A DNA stretch of 64,000 nt, taken from Pseudonocardia hierapolitana. GTDB taxonomy: Bacteria > Actinomycetota > Actinomycetes > Mycobacteriales > Pseudonocardiaceae. Of the stretch, positions 15,980 through 24,042 are shown one piece after another. The DNA lies in the NCBI RefSeq assembly GCF_007994075.1, contig NZ_VIWU01000001.1, positions 4,836,001 through 4,900,000 of the forward strand, read 5' to 3'. Position 1 is the first letter of the stretch. Every line of letters starts with the position of its first letter. The notes beneath the pieces are model-generated. The model saw only the letters and a list, made by a program, of their open reading frames with translations. It ran no database searches and was not told the origin of the DNA. The position numbers were made by a program, and so were the translations under genes.

Positions 15980-17170
15980 CTACGCCGCGAAGGTCGGCAA
16001 CGTGAGGGCGGTGTGCGCAGGCCGCCCGGTCTCCGGCGGCAGGGTGGTGAGGCCGCGGAGCCGCTCGTTGCGTTGCGCGAGGGCCTCGGCGGTGGCCGGG
16101 AAGAGCGCGGCAGCGCCCTCGCCGACCTGCGCCTGGTTCAGCTCGACGAACCCGCGGGTATCGCGTTCGTAGGCGGCGAACGCGGCGGTGTGGTCGCGAT
16201 GGGTGGCGAGCGTTCCGGCGAGCATGTAGGCGCCGACGAGCGCGAGGCTGGAGCCCTGCCCGGTCAGGAACGACGGTGCGGCGGCGGCGTCGCCGACGAG
16301 CGCCACCCGGCCGCTGGTCCAGCGCGGCTGGCGGATCTGGCTCACGACGTCGAAGAACAGGTCGTCCGCGTCGCGCATGGCGGCAACCATCGCCGGGATC
16401 TCCCACCCGTCGTCGGCGAATGCGGCGGCGACGAGGTCGCGTTGGGCCGCGGGGTCGCGGAAGGCGTCGAAGGGCGGTCCGGGGCGCGCGAAGACGAGGA
16501 AGCCGTGCAGCTCGGCGCTGTCCCGGACGGCGTAGAGCGCCGCGCCCCGGCCGGGGGTGCTCCAGAGCACGCCCTCGTGGGAGAGGCCGAAGGTGTTGGG
16601 CATCGTGAACCCGGCGAAGCAGTAGCCCAGGTAGCGGTGGAACTGCTCCTCGGGGCCGAACACGAGCTCCCGGGTCCGCGAGTGCAGGCCGTCGGCCCCG
16701 ACCACGAGGTCGAAGCTGCGGTGGACGCCGCTGCGGAAGGTGACGTCGACACCGTGCTCGTGCTGGGTCAAGCCATCGATGGAGTCGTCGAACACGAACT
16801 CGACGTCGTCGGCCACCGTCCGGTACAGGACACCGGTCAGGTCCCCTCGGCGCACCTCGACGTCGTGTCCTTCGACCCCACCGGTCACCGCCTGCGGATG
16901 GACCGACGCCACCGTGCTGCCGTCGCCATCGAGGAAGGTCAGGCGGCGCGACTCGATGTGCGCCTCCTGCAGCTGCGGCAGGATCCCCATCCGCCGGGCC
17001 ACCTCCAACGCGGTGCCCCGCACGTCGATCGGATACCCGCCGCCGCGCACCCCGGGAGCCTTCTCCACCACCGTCACCGCGAACCCGTACCGGTGCAGCC
17101 AGTACGCCACGGCCGGGCCGGCGATGCTCGCGCCGGAGACCAGGACCGTGCCCTTCGTCGCCGTTGCCAT
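15980..17170 (-). CDS. FAD-dependent monooxygenase
   Basis: A 396-residue group A flavoprotein hydroxylase. The dinucleotide-binding motif is VSGASIAGPAVAYWL at 11-25, the FAD-ribose segment follows in VVEKAPGVRGGG, the DG motif is DLVVGADGLHSRTR, and the second FAD motif GDAAAAPSFLTGQGSSLA lies near residues 290-306. Such enzymes hydroxylate aromatic substrates with NAD(P)H, and some (TetX, Rox) inactivate antibiotics. Start ATG 17170 has GAAGGAC just upstream. It lies 8 bp after the truncated MFS gene, so the two were probably an export-plus-modification operon controlled by the TetR remnant (inference). Confidence 0.9.
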   Translation of the reverse strand: MATATKGTVLVSGASIAGPAVAYWLHRYGFAVTVVEKAPGVRGGGYPIDVRGTALEVARRMGILPQLQEAHIESRRLTFLDGDGSTVASVHPQAVTGGVEGHDVEVRRGDLTGVLYRTVADDVEFVFDDSIDGLTQHEHGVDVTFRSGVHRSFDLVVGADGLHSRTRELVFGPEEQFHRYLGYCFAGFTMPNTFGLSHEGVLWSTPGRGAALYAVRDSAELHGFLVFARPGPPFDAFRDPAAQRDLVAAAFADDGWEIPAMVAAMRDADDLFFDVVSQIRQPRWTSGRVALVGDAAAAPSFLTGQGSSLALVGAYMLAGTLATHRDHTAAFAAYERDTRGFVELNQAQVGEGAAALFPATAEALAQRNERLRGLTTLPPETGRPAHTALTLPTFAA

Positions 17171-17178
17171 GTCCTTCG

Positions 17179-18195
17179 TCAACTCCTCGACTCCGCGCGG
17201 ATCGGTCGCGATCCGCGCACCAACTCGACGGCCAGCACCGCGGCGGCCGCGAACGCGACGGCGGCGATCGCGATGCAGCCGAAGACACCCGCGGCGGTGT
17301 TCACCGTGTCGCCGTCGACGACCGCGGTGGTGGACGTGAGCACCGCCGCACCCACGAAGTTGAGGACCACCGAACCGATCGCGATCACGACCATCACCAG
17401 GCTGGACACGACGCCCTGCCGGTCGGCGGGCGCCAGGCTGCCCGCCATGTTGAAGCCGGCTGTCCCGAGCGCTCCGACCGTCAGACCCAGCAGGAACGCG
17501 GACCCGAGCGCAGCGGGCAGCTGGGAGGCCCCGAGGAACATCCCGAGGATGCCCACCAGCCCGAGCAGCACAGCACCGGCCAGCGTCACGGCCGGCCCGA
17601 TGCGCGCCGCGAGCAGACCGGACAGCGGACCCCCGAGCGTGACGCCGATCGCGGGCAGGGCGAGCAACAGCGCCACCGATCCCTGGTCGGCGAGCCCGTA
17701 GCCGAGCTGCTGGCCCGCCGAGACGTCGGCGATGAGCGGGATGAGCTGCAGCACGCTCTGGTACGAACCGGCGGCGAGGAAGAGGACGAGGAGCGTGAGC
17801 ACCAGCGGCAGGCCGAGGTTCCGGACGTCGATCAAGGGTTCGGGTTTGCGGCTCGACACCAGGAACCACCGGGCCAGTGCCGCGGCGCCGGCGACGAGGA
17901 GCACCAGCGGACCGGCGGCGAGCCAGCCGAACTCCGACCCGAGGCTGATGTAGCTGAGCACCCCGGCCAGGCCGCTGCCGAGGAGCAGCGCACCGGCCAC
18001 ATCGATCCGGCCCGGCGTCCTGACCCGGGATTCGGGGATGACGAGGACCACGCAGATCGCCATCGCGGCCGCGACGACGGCCGCGACCACGAACAGGACC
18101 TGGAAGCCGACCTCCACGGCCAGTCGCTCGACGAGGAACCGGGAAGCGATGTTGAGCACCGCGGATCCGGAGGTCACGATGCCCACGACGACCAT
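17179..18195 (-). pseudogene. MFS (DHA2-like) exporter lacking its N-terminus
   Basis: Only 338 residues of what should be about 450-480. The reading starts at MVVVGIVTSGSAVLN, which corresponds to transmembrane segment 5 onwards; the in-frame lead back to about 18210 gives PVFAHRTAM and then no further MFS-like residues. Segments 1-4 and the conserved loop 2-3 are missing. The 3' part is intact and hydrophobic, ending ELVRGSRPIRAESRS. The broken edge faces a TetR gene that has also lost its 5' end, so a single deletion probably removed both. Function is probably lost, or translation from ATG 18195 makes a partial protein. Confidence 0.75.
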
Positions 18196-18218
18196 CGCAG
18201 TGCGGTGCGCGAAGACGG

Positions 18219-18704
18219 GTGTCCAAGCGCACCGTCTACGACCACTTCGGTGACAAGCTGTCCCTCTTCCGGAGCGTCCTCCGACGCGTCGACGACGCCA
18301 TGCTCACGACCGTGCGCACGGCGATCGAGCAGGAGCTCACCGACGGGCGCGACCTGCGCGAGGCCCTGCTCGCCTTCCTGCAGCGGATGACGACGGACGC
18401 GGTCCCGTCACCGACCTACGCGACCTTCCGGCGCCTGAACGCCCGCGCGGCGTCGGCGCCACGGCTGCCGGACAGGTCGGGCGAGGAGCGCGTGCGGCTC
18501 CTGGAGGAGCGGTTCGCGCAGCTCGCGGCGGCCGGCGAGCTCGAGGTGAGCGATCCGCGCCGTGCCGTGCAGCACTTCAACGCGCTGACCATGCGCCTCG
18601 TCCTCGATGCGATCGACGGGGACCCGGCAGGTGCGGTGAGCAGGTCGGAGATCCAGGAGATCATCACCGACGGCGTGGACGCGTTCCTCCGCGCCTACCG
18701 CTGA
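18219..18704 (+). pseudogene. TetR-family regulator lacking the first helices of its DNA-binding domain
   Basis: The frame begins at VSKRTVYDHFGDKLSLF, which is the recognition helix of a TetR HTH; the preceding 40-50 residues (helices 1 and 2) are absent. The rest, 161 residues, is a normal TetR C-terminal domain (LRARASAPRL region, helical). Without helices 1-2 it cannot bind DNA normally. It is divergent from the truncated MFS gene with only 23 bp between, too little for two promoters, which supports a deletion. Confidence 0.75.
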
Positions 18705-18718
18705 GCGGCGAGTCCGCG

Positions 18719-18780
18719 TCACCGTGCACATGCCCCGGTGACGGTGCACGCCGTCGAACACGTGCACGGCGACGCGAACG
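18719..18780. repeat. hairpin and repeated GTGCAC between convergent genes
   Basis: GTCACCG (18719-18725) pairs with CGGTGAC (18737-18743), and GTGCAC occurs three times across 18725-18768. The region separates the TetR remnant from the convergent reductase gene and may act as a terminator. Confidence 0.35.
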
Positions 18781-18800
18781 TGTGGCCGGCGTGGCGCCGG

Positions 18801-19466
18801 CTACCGCTTGCCGACGGTGTAGGTCAGGTGGGTCACCCGGGTCGAGGCGGCGGAGCGGACCTGGTTCAGGGCCAGGCGGTCGGGGTCCACGCGGTCGAAC
18901 AGGCGGATGCCGGTGCCGAACAGCACGGGCGCGAGCGTGACCGAGAACTCGTCGATCAGGCCGGTGTCCAGGTACTCCTGGATCGTCTCGCCGCCGCCGG
19001 CGATGCGGACGTCGCGGTCGCCTGCGGCCTCGCGGGCCTGGTCGAGCGCGCTCTCGATGCCGTCGTTGACGAAGTGGAAGGTGGTGCCGCCCGGCCGCTC
19101 CCACGGGTCGCGCTCGGTGTGGGTGACGACGAAGACCGGGGTGTGGAACGGGGCCTCCGCCGGCCATGCCTGCTCGCCGAGGTCGAACATGCGCTTGCCC
19201 ATGACGCTCGCGCCGGTGCGCTCGTACGTCGCCCGTGCGATGTCGTTGTCGACGCCCTCCTCGCCGCCCTCGCCGAGCTTGAGGTTCTCCCGGAACCAGC
19301 GCTGCGGGAACAGCCACGCCTGCAGTTCCGACCACTTCGACGTCCAGCGCCTGACGCCCGGGTCGTCCTGCTTCTCGGGCGAGAAGGCGTCCTCGGCCGG
19401 CACGGCCTCGGGTGCCATGAAACCGTCGAGCGACATCGTCACGCTGAAGAACACCTTCCCGGCCAT
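18801..19466 (-). CDS. dihydrofolate reductase-like (RibD C-terminal domain) protein
   Basis: A 221-residue RibD_C/DHFR-fold protein. It opens with VFFSVTMSLDGFMA, carries ERTGASVMGKRMFDLGE, and ends the fold with VRIAGGGETIQEYLDTGLIDE and VLFGTGIRLFD, all standard family landmarks of the NADPH-binding core. The true substrate of these stand-alone reductases is unknown. Its ATG overlaps the stop of the SRPBCC gene by one base (TGATG), giving an ArsR-SRPBCC-RibD_C operon, a recurrent actinobacterial combination. Confidence 0.9.
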   Translation of the reverse strand: MAGKVFFSVTMSLDGFMAPEAVPAEDAFSPEKQDDPGVRRWTSKWSELQAWLFPQRWFRENLKLGEGGEEGVDNDIARATYERTGASVMGKRMFDLGEQAWPAEAPFHTPVFVVTHTERDPWERPGGTTFHFVNDGIESALDQAREAAGDRDVRIAGGGETIQEYLDTGLIDEFSVTLAPVLFGTGIRLFDRVDPDRLALNQVRSAASTRVTHLTYTVGKR

Positions 19467-19987
19467 CAGCTCTCCGCTCCCTTCGGGGTGGTCTCGTTCC
19501 GGGTGAGTTCGGCGACGTAGGCCGCCAGGTTGCGCAGGGTCTGCTCGCCGCCCTCGATCGCGTGGTACTTCTCCACCGCCTCGTCGCGGAGTTCCTTGGT
19601 GGGGAACACCGTGTGCATCACGATCCGGGTCTCGTCCCCGGCCGGCTCGAAGGCCAGGACCGACTCGAAGGCGTTGGGGTCGTCGCGGGACTCGCCGTGC
19701 AGCAGCGTGATCCGCTCCGGCGGGACGATCTCCCGCCAGGTGATCCACTCCTGGTAGTCGGTCCCGTCCGGCCCGTGCATCACGAAGTCCCAGGCCCCGC
19801 CGACGCGGAACTCGAAGGACCGCGTGGTGGTGGTGAAACCCTCCGGTCCCCACCACCCCGACAGGTGCCGGACCTGCGTGAACGCTTCGAACACCAGCTC
19901 CCGTGGTGCGCTGATGACCCTGGACATCACGATCTCGCGGTCCGCGGTCGCGTGTTCGGGCTCGCCGCCGCTACTGGTCGTCGCCAT
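19466..19987 (-). CDS. SRPBCC/AHSA1-family protein
   Basis: A 173-residue START/SRPBCC fold protein of the AHSA1 (Aha1 C-terminal-like) group: REIVMSRVISAPRELVFEAF, VRHLSGWWGPEGF and GAWDFVMHGPDG are the family landmarks. It forms a helix-grip hydrophobic pocket; ligand unknown. The gene starts inside the end of the ArsR gene (17-base overlap) and is followed by the RibD_C gene with a one-base overlap. In such operons the ArsR protein commonly regulates the SRPBCC gene (known association). Confidence 0.9.
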   Translation of the reverse strand: MATTSSGGEPEHATADREIVMSRVISAPRELVFEAFTQVRHLSGWWGPEGFTTTTRSFEFRVGGAWDFVMHGPDGTDYQEWITWREIVPPERITLLHGESRDDPNAFESVLAFEPAGDETRIVMHTVFPTKELRDEAVEKYHAIEGGEQTLRNLAAYVAELTRNETTPKGAES

Positions 19988-20333
19988 CCGGTGGTTCCTC
20001 CCGCCGTTCCTGTTTCAGGTCCTGCACGTACTCGTCCAGCCGGTCGAAGCTCCCGCTCCAGAACCGCTCGAAGCCGCCCAGCCACTCGTGCACCGGCCGC
20101 AGCCCGTGGGCGTCCAGGTCGTACAGCCGCTGCTTGCCCGCCCCGCGGACCCGCACGAGCCCGACCTCCCGGAGCACCCGCAGGTGCTTGGACGCCTGCG
20201 GCTGGCTCATCCCCAGATCCCGCGCCAGCTCGGTCACCGGCCGCTCGCCGCCCCGCAGCAGGACCAGGATCTCCCGCCGCTGCGGCTCGGCGATCGCGTT
20301 GAACGCGTCCGAGGTCGTCGCCGCTCGTGCCAT
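19971..20333 (-). CDS. ArsR-family winged-helix regulator
   Basis: A 120-residue ArsR-type regulator: FNAIAEPQRREILVLL, then the helix-turn-helix VTELARDLGMSQPQASKHLRVL and the wing VRGAGKQRLYDLD. No metal-binding Cys cluster is seen, so it is of the non-metal, SRPBCC-associated type. I chose ATG 20333 over ATG 20345 because the latter lies inside the -10 box of an excellent promoter; transcription would begin at 20333, giving a leaderless message. It heads the operon with the SRPBCC and RibD_C genes. Confidence 0.92.
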   Translation of the reverse strand: MARAATTSDAFNAIAEPQRREILVLLRGGERPVTELARDLGMSQPQASKHLRVLREVGLVRVRGAGKQRLYDLDAHGLRPVHEWLGGFERFWSGSFDRLDEYVQDLKQERREEPPDGDDQ

Positions 20334-20340
20334 GGCGGCG

Positions 20341-20368
20341 ATCATATGCCTATATCGGAAAGTGTCAA
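20341..20368 (-). promoter_or_regulatory. consensus promoter of the ArsR operon, leaderless
   Basis: On the minus strand TTGACA (20368-20363) and TATGAT (20346-20341) are 16 nt apart, the best promoter in the window. The ATG at 20333 lies 7 nt past the -10 box. Imperfect dyad symmetry overlapping the -10 (GATATAGGCATATGATC) may be the ArsR operator. Confidence 0.7.
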
Positions 20369-20669
20369 CGGAGCCGCATCACGAGCGGGGTTGTGTGACC
20401 AACGCCCCGCAGCGACTGGGAGGCAGGTGGAAGACCGCGGGAAGGGCGGGCACCACTTGGGCGCGCAATGGGCACAGATGGCCGGAACCGGCCCCTCGGC
20501 GGCACACCTCCGGCGGGCCCGTGCGCCGACTTCTGGCCGGAGCAGCTCGGTTCTGGGGGGTCCGGGGGGCGGAGCCCCGCCGGCAGGGGGTGCGGGGGCT
20601 TGGCCCCCGCAAGGCGAATGCACTCGATGATGGCTCGCGCACTCCGCGAGCACACCTCGGCCGATCGAG
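20369..20669. other. non-coding region downstream of tRNA-Arg with palindromic GC element
   Basis: About 300 bp without a gene. The right third holds several hairpins: a 7-bp stem GCTCGCG/CGCGAGC, and CACTCGAT/ATCGAGTG that reaches the tRNA 3' end. In the centre is a G-run-rich stretch ending in the perfect inverted repeat at 20592-20610. The left part shows nothing recognisable. Confidence 0.5.
20592..20610. terminator. GC hairpin downstream of tRNA-Arg
   Basis: GCGGGGGC (20592-20599) and GCCCCCGC (20603-20610) are perfect inverted copies with a 3-base loop. It may end the tRNA transcript; the surrounding GGGGTCCGGGGGGCGGAGCC stretch looks like the GC-rich dispersed elements common between actinobacterial genes. 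Confidence 0.45.
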
Positions 20670-20741
20670 TGCCCCCGGCAGGATTCGAACCTGCGCTCCC
20701 GCCTCCGGAGGGCGGTGCTCTATCCCCTGAGCTACGGGGGC
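20670..20741 (-). tRNA. tRNA-Arg (anticodon CCG)
   Basis: The minus strand folds into a cloverleaf: acceptor GCCCCCG/CGGGGGC, D arm with GCTCAGGGGATAGAGC, anticodon stem CCGCC/GGCGG around loop CTCCGGA, and T arm with GGTTCGAATCC. The anticodon CCG reads CGG codons (arginine). The discriminator is A and CCA is not encoded. There is no integrase nearby, so no sign of use as an attachment site. Confidence 0.97.
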
Positions 20742-20776
20742 CGTGCGATGAGGTAAACCCTAGCGCACGCCCGGAT

Positions 20777-21481
20777 CTACAGCGGCAGGGGTTGCCCCCC
20801 GCGCGCGGTGAGCAGTTGGCGCAGGTAGTCGCTCTCGCTGGTCTGGGAGCGGAGCATCTGCGCGGCCAGGTTCCGGACCTGCGGGACGGACGCGCGCTCG
20901 GTTGCGTACTGCAGCATGCCGGCGCCGCCCTCGTGGTGGCGCAGCATGAGCTGCAGGAACAGGACGTCGAGCTGGGGGCCGCTCGCGGCGCGCAGGGCGG
21001 CGAGCTCCTCGTCGCTCGCCATCCCCGGCATGGTGCTGGCTCCGCCTGCGGGTGCCGGGGCGTGGTCGTGCGTCGCCCCGGTCATCCAGGCCATGTGTCC
21101 GCCGGCCGGGAGAGCCGAGGCGCCCCACAGCTCCAGCCAGCCCTGCATGCGGCCGATCTGCGCGGTCTGCGTGGCCTCGATGTCGGCGGCGAGCTGGTGC
21201 AGGACCGGGTCGGTGGTGTGGTCGCGCTCCCACGAGGCCATCGTGACGGCCTGCTGGTGGTGGACGGTCATGTCCTGGGAGAACCCGACGTCCACCGAGT
21301 CCGTCGCCGGGACGGCGGGCGGACCCGAGCCGGGCACGCCGCTGATGAGCAGCCCGCCCGCCGCGCCGAGCAGCAGCAGCCCGACGACCGCGACGACGGC
21401 GAGGACGGGCCGGATCCAGCGCGCCTCCTGCGGAGCGGGCCGCTCCGCCTCGGCGGGTGCGGTGGGGGTGCCCACGGCCAT
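20777..21481 (-). CDS. DUF305 membrane-anchored protein
   Basis: A 234-residue protein with an N-terminal transmembrane anchor (PVLAVVAVVGLLLLGAAGGLL) and an extracytoplasmic ferritin-like DUF305 domain. The domain has the family's two HH pairs: DMTVHHQQAVTMAS and LMLRHHEGGAGML, plus histidine/methionine-rich GGHMAWMTGATHDHAP between them. The His/Met content suggests copper or other metal handling (inference; DUF305 proteins are often near copper genes). Its ATG overlaps the stop of the DUF3105 gene (TGATG), so both are cotranscribed. Confidence 0.9.
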   Translation of the reverse strand: MAVGTPTAPAEAERPAPQEARWIRPVLAVVAVVGLLLLGAAGGLLISGVPGSGPPAVPATDSVDVGFSQDMTVHHQQAVTMASWERDHTTDPVLHQLAADIEATQTAQIGRMQGWLELWGASALPAGGHMAWMTGATHDHAPAPAGGASTMPGMASDEELAALRAASGPQLDVLFLQLMLRHHEGGAGMLQYATERASVPQVRNLAAQMLRSQTSESDYLRQLLTARGGQPLPL

Positions 21482-22272
21482 CAGGAGCCGGCGGCGGGCG
21501 CTGCTCCGGCCGGTGCCGGCACCGTGCTCTCCGGGTACGCGCCGGGAGTGCCAGGAGCCGGGGCCGGCTCGAACGGCGGCGGGTTGTCCTGCTGGAAGCC
21601 GCCCTCCTGCGGGCCGACCTCGTTGCAGCTCGCGCCGGGCTCGGGGTACTGGTACTGGTTCAGCCGCAGCGCGTGGATGAACTGGTCGATCCGCGGGTCG
21701 TTCGCGTCCGCCAGCTTGAGCTGGTGACCCCAGGACTGCAGGGAGATCGGCTGGTCCTGCCCGGGGAAGGGTGACATCAACGTGTACGGCTGGCCGTCGA
21801 CCTTGCTGCGCAGCGTCTCCAGCGCGGCGCCGGTGACCTGGTCCGGGTTGTAGGTGATCCAGATGGCCCCGTGCTCCATCGAGTGCACGGCGTTCTCGCT
21901 CCGGATGGCCACCGGGTAGTCGACGCCGTTGCACGTGGCCCAGCTGTAGTCGTGGGCGCCGCCCATCGGCGGGTTGTGGGTGTACGCGACGCGGGTGGCC
22001 CGGTCGACGTGCAGTCCGCCCTCGTACGGCTGGACCACCACGCCGGCGATCTGGGTGGACGGGTCCTGCTTCTCCGCGGTGGGCGTGAACGGCGCCATCG
22101 CGTCGGCCTGGGCCTGGTTCTCCTGGCTGCGCATGAACGCGTAGCCGAAGACGACGCCGGCGAAGAGCGCCACGACGACGACGGCGGCGATGAGTCCCCA
22201 CGGGGTGGACTTCTGCACGACCACCGTCGGCCGGGACTTGCGGACCGCCTTGCTCGTCTTGCCGCTGACCAT
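21481..22272 (-). CDS. DUF3105 membrane-anchored protein
   Basis: A 263-residue protein with one N-terminal transmembrane helix (LIAAVVVVALFAGVVFGYAF) after a basic cytoplasmic tail, then the DUF3105 domain: TNPPMGGAHDY-like YTHNPPMGGAHDYS, ATCNGVDYPV, NAVHSMEHGAIWITY, and a proline-rich C-terminal tail of about 45 residues. The conserved His/Met pattern (GGAHDYS, HSMEHG) may bind metal; function unknown. Upstream of and overlapping DUF305, and divergent from argS, an arrangement seen in other actinobacteria. Confidence 0.9.
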   Translation of the reverse strand: MVSGKTSKAVRKSRPTVVVQKSTPWGLIAAVVVVALFAGVVFGYAFMRSQENQAQADAMAPFTPTAEKQDPSTQIAGVVVQPYEGGLHVDRATRVAYTHNPPMGGAHDYSWATCNGVDYPVAIRSENAVHSMEHGAIWITYNPDQVTGAALETLRSKVDGQPYTLMSPFPGQDQPISLQSWGHQLKLADANDPRIDQFIHALRLNQYQYPEPGASCNEVGPQEGGFQQDNPPPFEPAPAPGTPGAYPESTVPAPAGAAPAAGS

Positions 22273-22380
22273 GAACCGTCCAGACCTCGGAATCTCGGGG
22301 TGCGCGCGCCATCACTCGGACGGCCCTTGCGACAACCGAGTGTAGGAGCGGCGCATGAGAAACCCGTGAGCGCACCTGCC

Positions 22381-22386
22381 TAAACT
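22381..22386 (+). promoter_or_regulatory. argS: -10 box TAAACT of argS
   Basis: TAAACT ends 6 nt before GTG 22393 with no ribosome site between, so argS is probably leaderless. A matching -35 element is not clear. Confidence 0.45.
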
Positions 22387-22392
22387 TGACGG

Positions 22393-24042
22393 GTGACTCC
22401 CGACGTGCTTGCCGAACTGGTCCGTGCCGCTGCGTCCGAGGTCCTGACGCGACGCGGCCTGGACCTCACGGCGCTGCCCGCGGACGTCACGGTGGAACGG
22501 CCGCGCAACCCCGAGCACGGCGACTACGCCACCAACCTGGCCATGCGCACCGCCAAGAAGGCCGGCGTCGCCCCGCGTGACCTGGCCGGATGGCTGGCCG
22601 AGGAGCTCACCGGGCGCGATGGCGTTGCCGGCGCCGAGGTGGCGGGTCCCGGCTTCATCAACATCCGGCTGGGGGCCGACGCCCAGGGCGCCCTCGTCGG
22701 GCACGTTCTCGCGGCGGGCGAGGGCTACGGCGCCGGCGACGACTACTCCGGTCGCAACGTCAACCTGGAGTTCGTCTCCGCCAACCCGACCGGCCCGCTG
22801 CACATGGGCGCCACCCGCTGGGCCGCGGTCGGCGACGCGCTGGGCCGGGTCCTGTCGGCGCGGGGCGCCAAGGTCACGCGCGAGTACTACTTCAACGACG
22901 CGGGCTCGCAGATCGACCGGTTCGTCCGGTCGCTCGTCGCGGCGGCGCTGGGCCGTCCGACCCCGGAGGACGGCTACGCGGGTGCCTACATCGGCGAGGT
23001 CGCCCAGGACGTCGTTGCGGCCGAGCCGGGGGTGCTCGACCTCCCCGACGCCGAGCGCGACGAGGTGTTCCGGCGCGTGGGCGTCGGGCGGATGTTCGAC
23101 AGCATCAAGCGCACGCTGCACGAGTTCGGCACCGACTTCGACGTGTTCTTCCACGAGCAGTCGCTGTACGAGTCGGGTGCCGTCGACGCGGCGGTGCAGC
23201 GGCTGAAGGACTCCGGCAGCCTCTACTTCGCCGACGGCGCGTGGTGGCTGCGGTCCAAGGACTTCGGCGACGACAAGGACCGGCCGGTCATCAAGAGCGA
23301 CGGCAACCCCGCCTACATCGCGGGCGACCTGGCGTACCTGCGCGACAAGCGCTCGCGCGGCTTCGACCTGTGCATCTACATGCTCGGCGCCGATCACCAC
23401 GGCTACATCGGCAGGCTCAAGGCCGCCGCCGCGGCGTTCGGCGACGACCCGGCCGTGGTCGAGGTGCTGATCGGGCAGCTGGTCAACCTCGTCAAGGACG
23501 GCAAGCCGGTGCGGATGAGCAAGCGCGCGGGCAACACGGTCACGATGGACGACCTCGTCGAGGCCGTCGGCGTCGACGCAGCGCGGTACTCCCTGGTGCG
23601 CTCGTCGGTCGACTCGCCGCTCGACATCGACCTCGACCTGCTCGTCAAGCGCTCGAACGACAACCCGGTCTTCTACGTGCAGTACGCGCACGCCCGGCTG
23701 GCCTCGCTCGCGCGCAACGCCGCGGACATGGGCGTCGAGCCGGGGGACGCCTACGGCCTGCTGGAGCACCCGCGCGAGGGCGACCTGATCCGCACGATCG
23801 GCGAGTTCCCGTCCGTCGTGGCGGCGGCCGCCGAGCTGCGCGAGCCGCACCGGGTGGCCCGTTTCCTGGAGCAGCTGGCGAGCGCGTACCACAAGTTCTA
23901 CGACACGTGCCGCGTGCTGCCGATGGGCGACGAGGAGGTCACCGACCTGCACCGGGCCCGGCTGGCGCTCTGCGTCGCCGCGCGCCAGGTGTTCGCCAAC
24001 GGCCTCGGGCTGCTGGGCGTCTCGGCTCCGGAGCGGATGTGA
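22393..24042 (+). CDS. argS: arginyl-tRNA synthetase
   Basis: A 549-residue class Ia synthetase that charges tRNA-Arg with arginine. The N-terminal additional domain is followed by the HIGH equivalent in [20 protein letters not shown] (about 133-152) and the KMSKS equivalent [21 protein letters not shown] and [10 protein letters not shown] are also conserved; the C-terminal anticodon-binding domain ends [11 protein letters not shown]. The length matches actinobacterial ArgRS. It heads the argS-lysA-hom-thrC-thrB series; its stop overlaps the lysA GTG by 4 bases, so translation is coupled. A tRNA-Arg gene lies 1.7 kb upstream. Confidence 0.97.
   Translation: MTPDVLAELVRAAASEVLTRRGLDLTALPADVTVERPRNPEHGDYATNLAMRTAKKAGVAPRDLAGWLAEELTGRDGVAGAEVAGPGFINIRLGADAQGALVGHVLAAGEGYGAGDDYSGRNVNLEFVSANPTGPLHMGATRWAAVGDALGRVLSARGAKVTREYYFNDAGSQIDRFVRSLVAAALGRPTPEDGYAGAYIGEVAQDVVAAEPGVLDLPDAERDEVFRRVGVGRMFDSIKRTLHEFGTDFDVFFHEQSLYESGAVDAAVQRLKDSGSLYFADGAWWLRSKDFGDDKDRPVIKSDGNPAYIAGDLAYLRDKRSRGFDLCIYMLGADHHGYIGRLKAAAAAFGDDPAVVEVLIGQLVNLVKDGKPVRMSKRAGNTVTMDDLVEAVGVDAARYSLVRSSVDSPLDIDLDLLVKRSNDNPVFYVQYAHARLASLARNAADMGVEPGDAYGLLEHPREGDLIRTIGEFPSVVAAAAELREPHRVARFLEQLASAYHKFYDTCRVLPMGDEEVTDLHRARLALCVAARQVFANGLGLLGVSAPERM

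Noticed and set aside
15980..18232. A 750-codon frame covering monooxygenase plus MFS region
   Set aside because: The N-terminal half is an off-frame reading of the MFS pseudogene; the real gene starts at ATG 17170.
20592..20741. tRNA-Arg as an integration site of a mobile element
   Set aside because: There is no integrase or partial tRNA copy nearby; flanking genes are ordinary.
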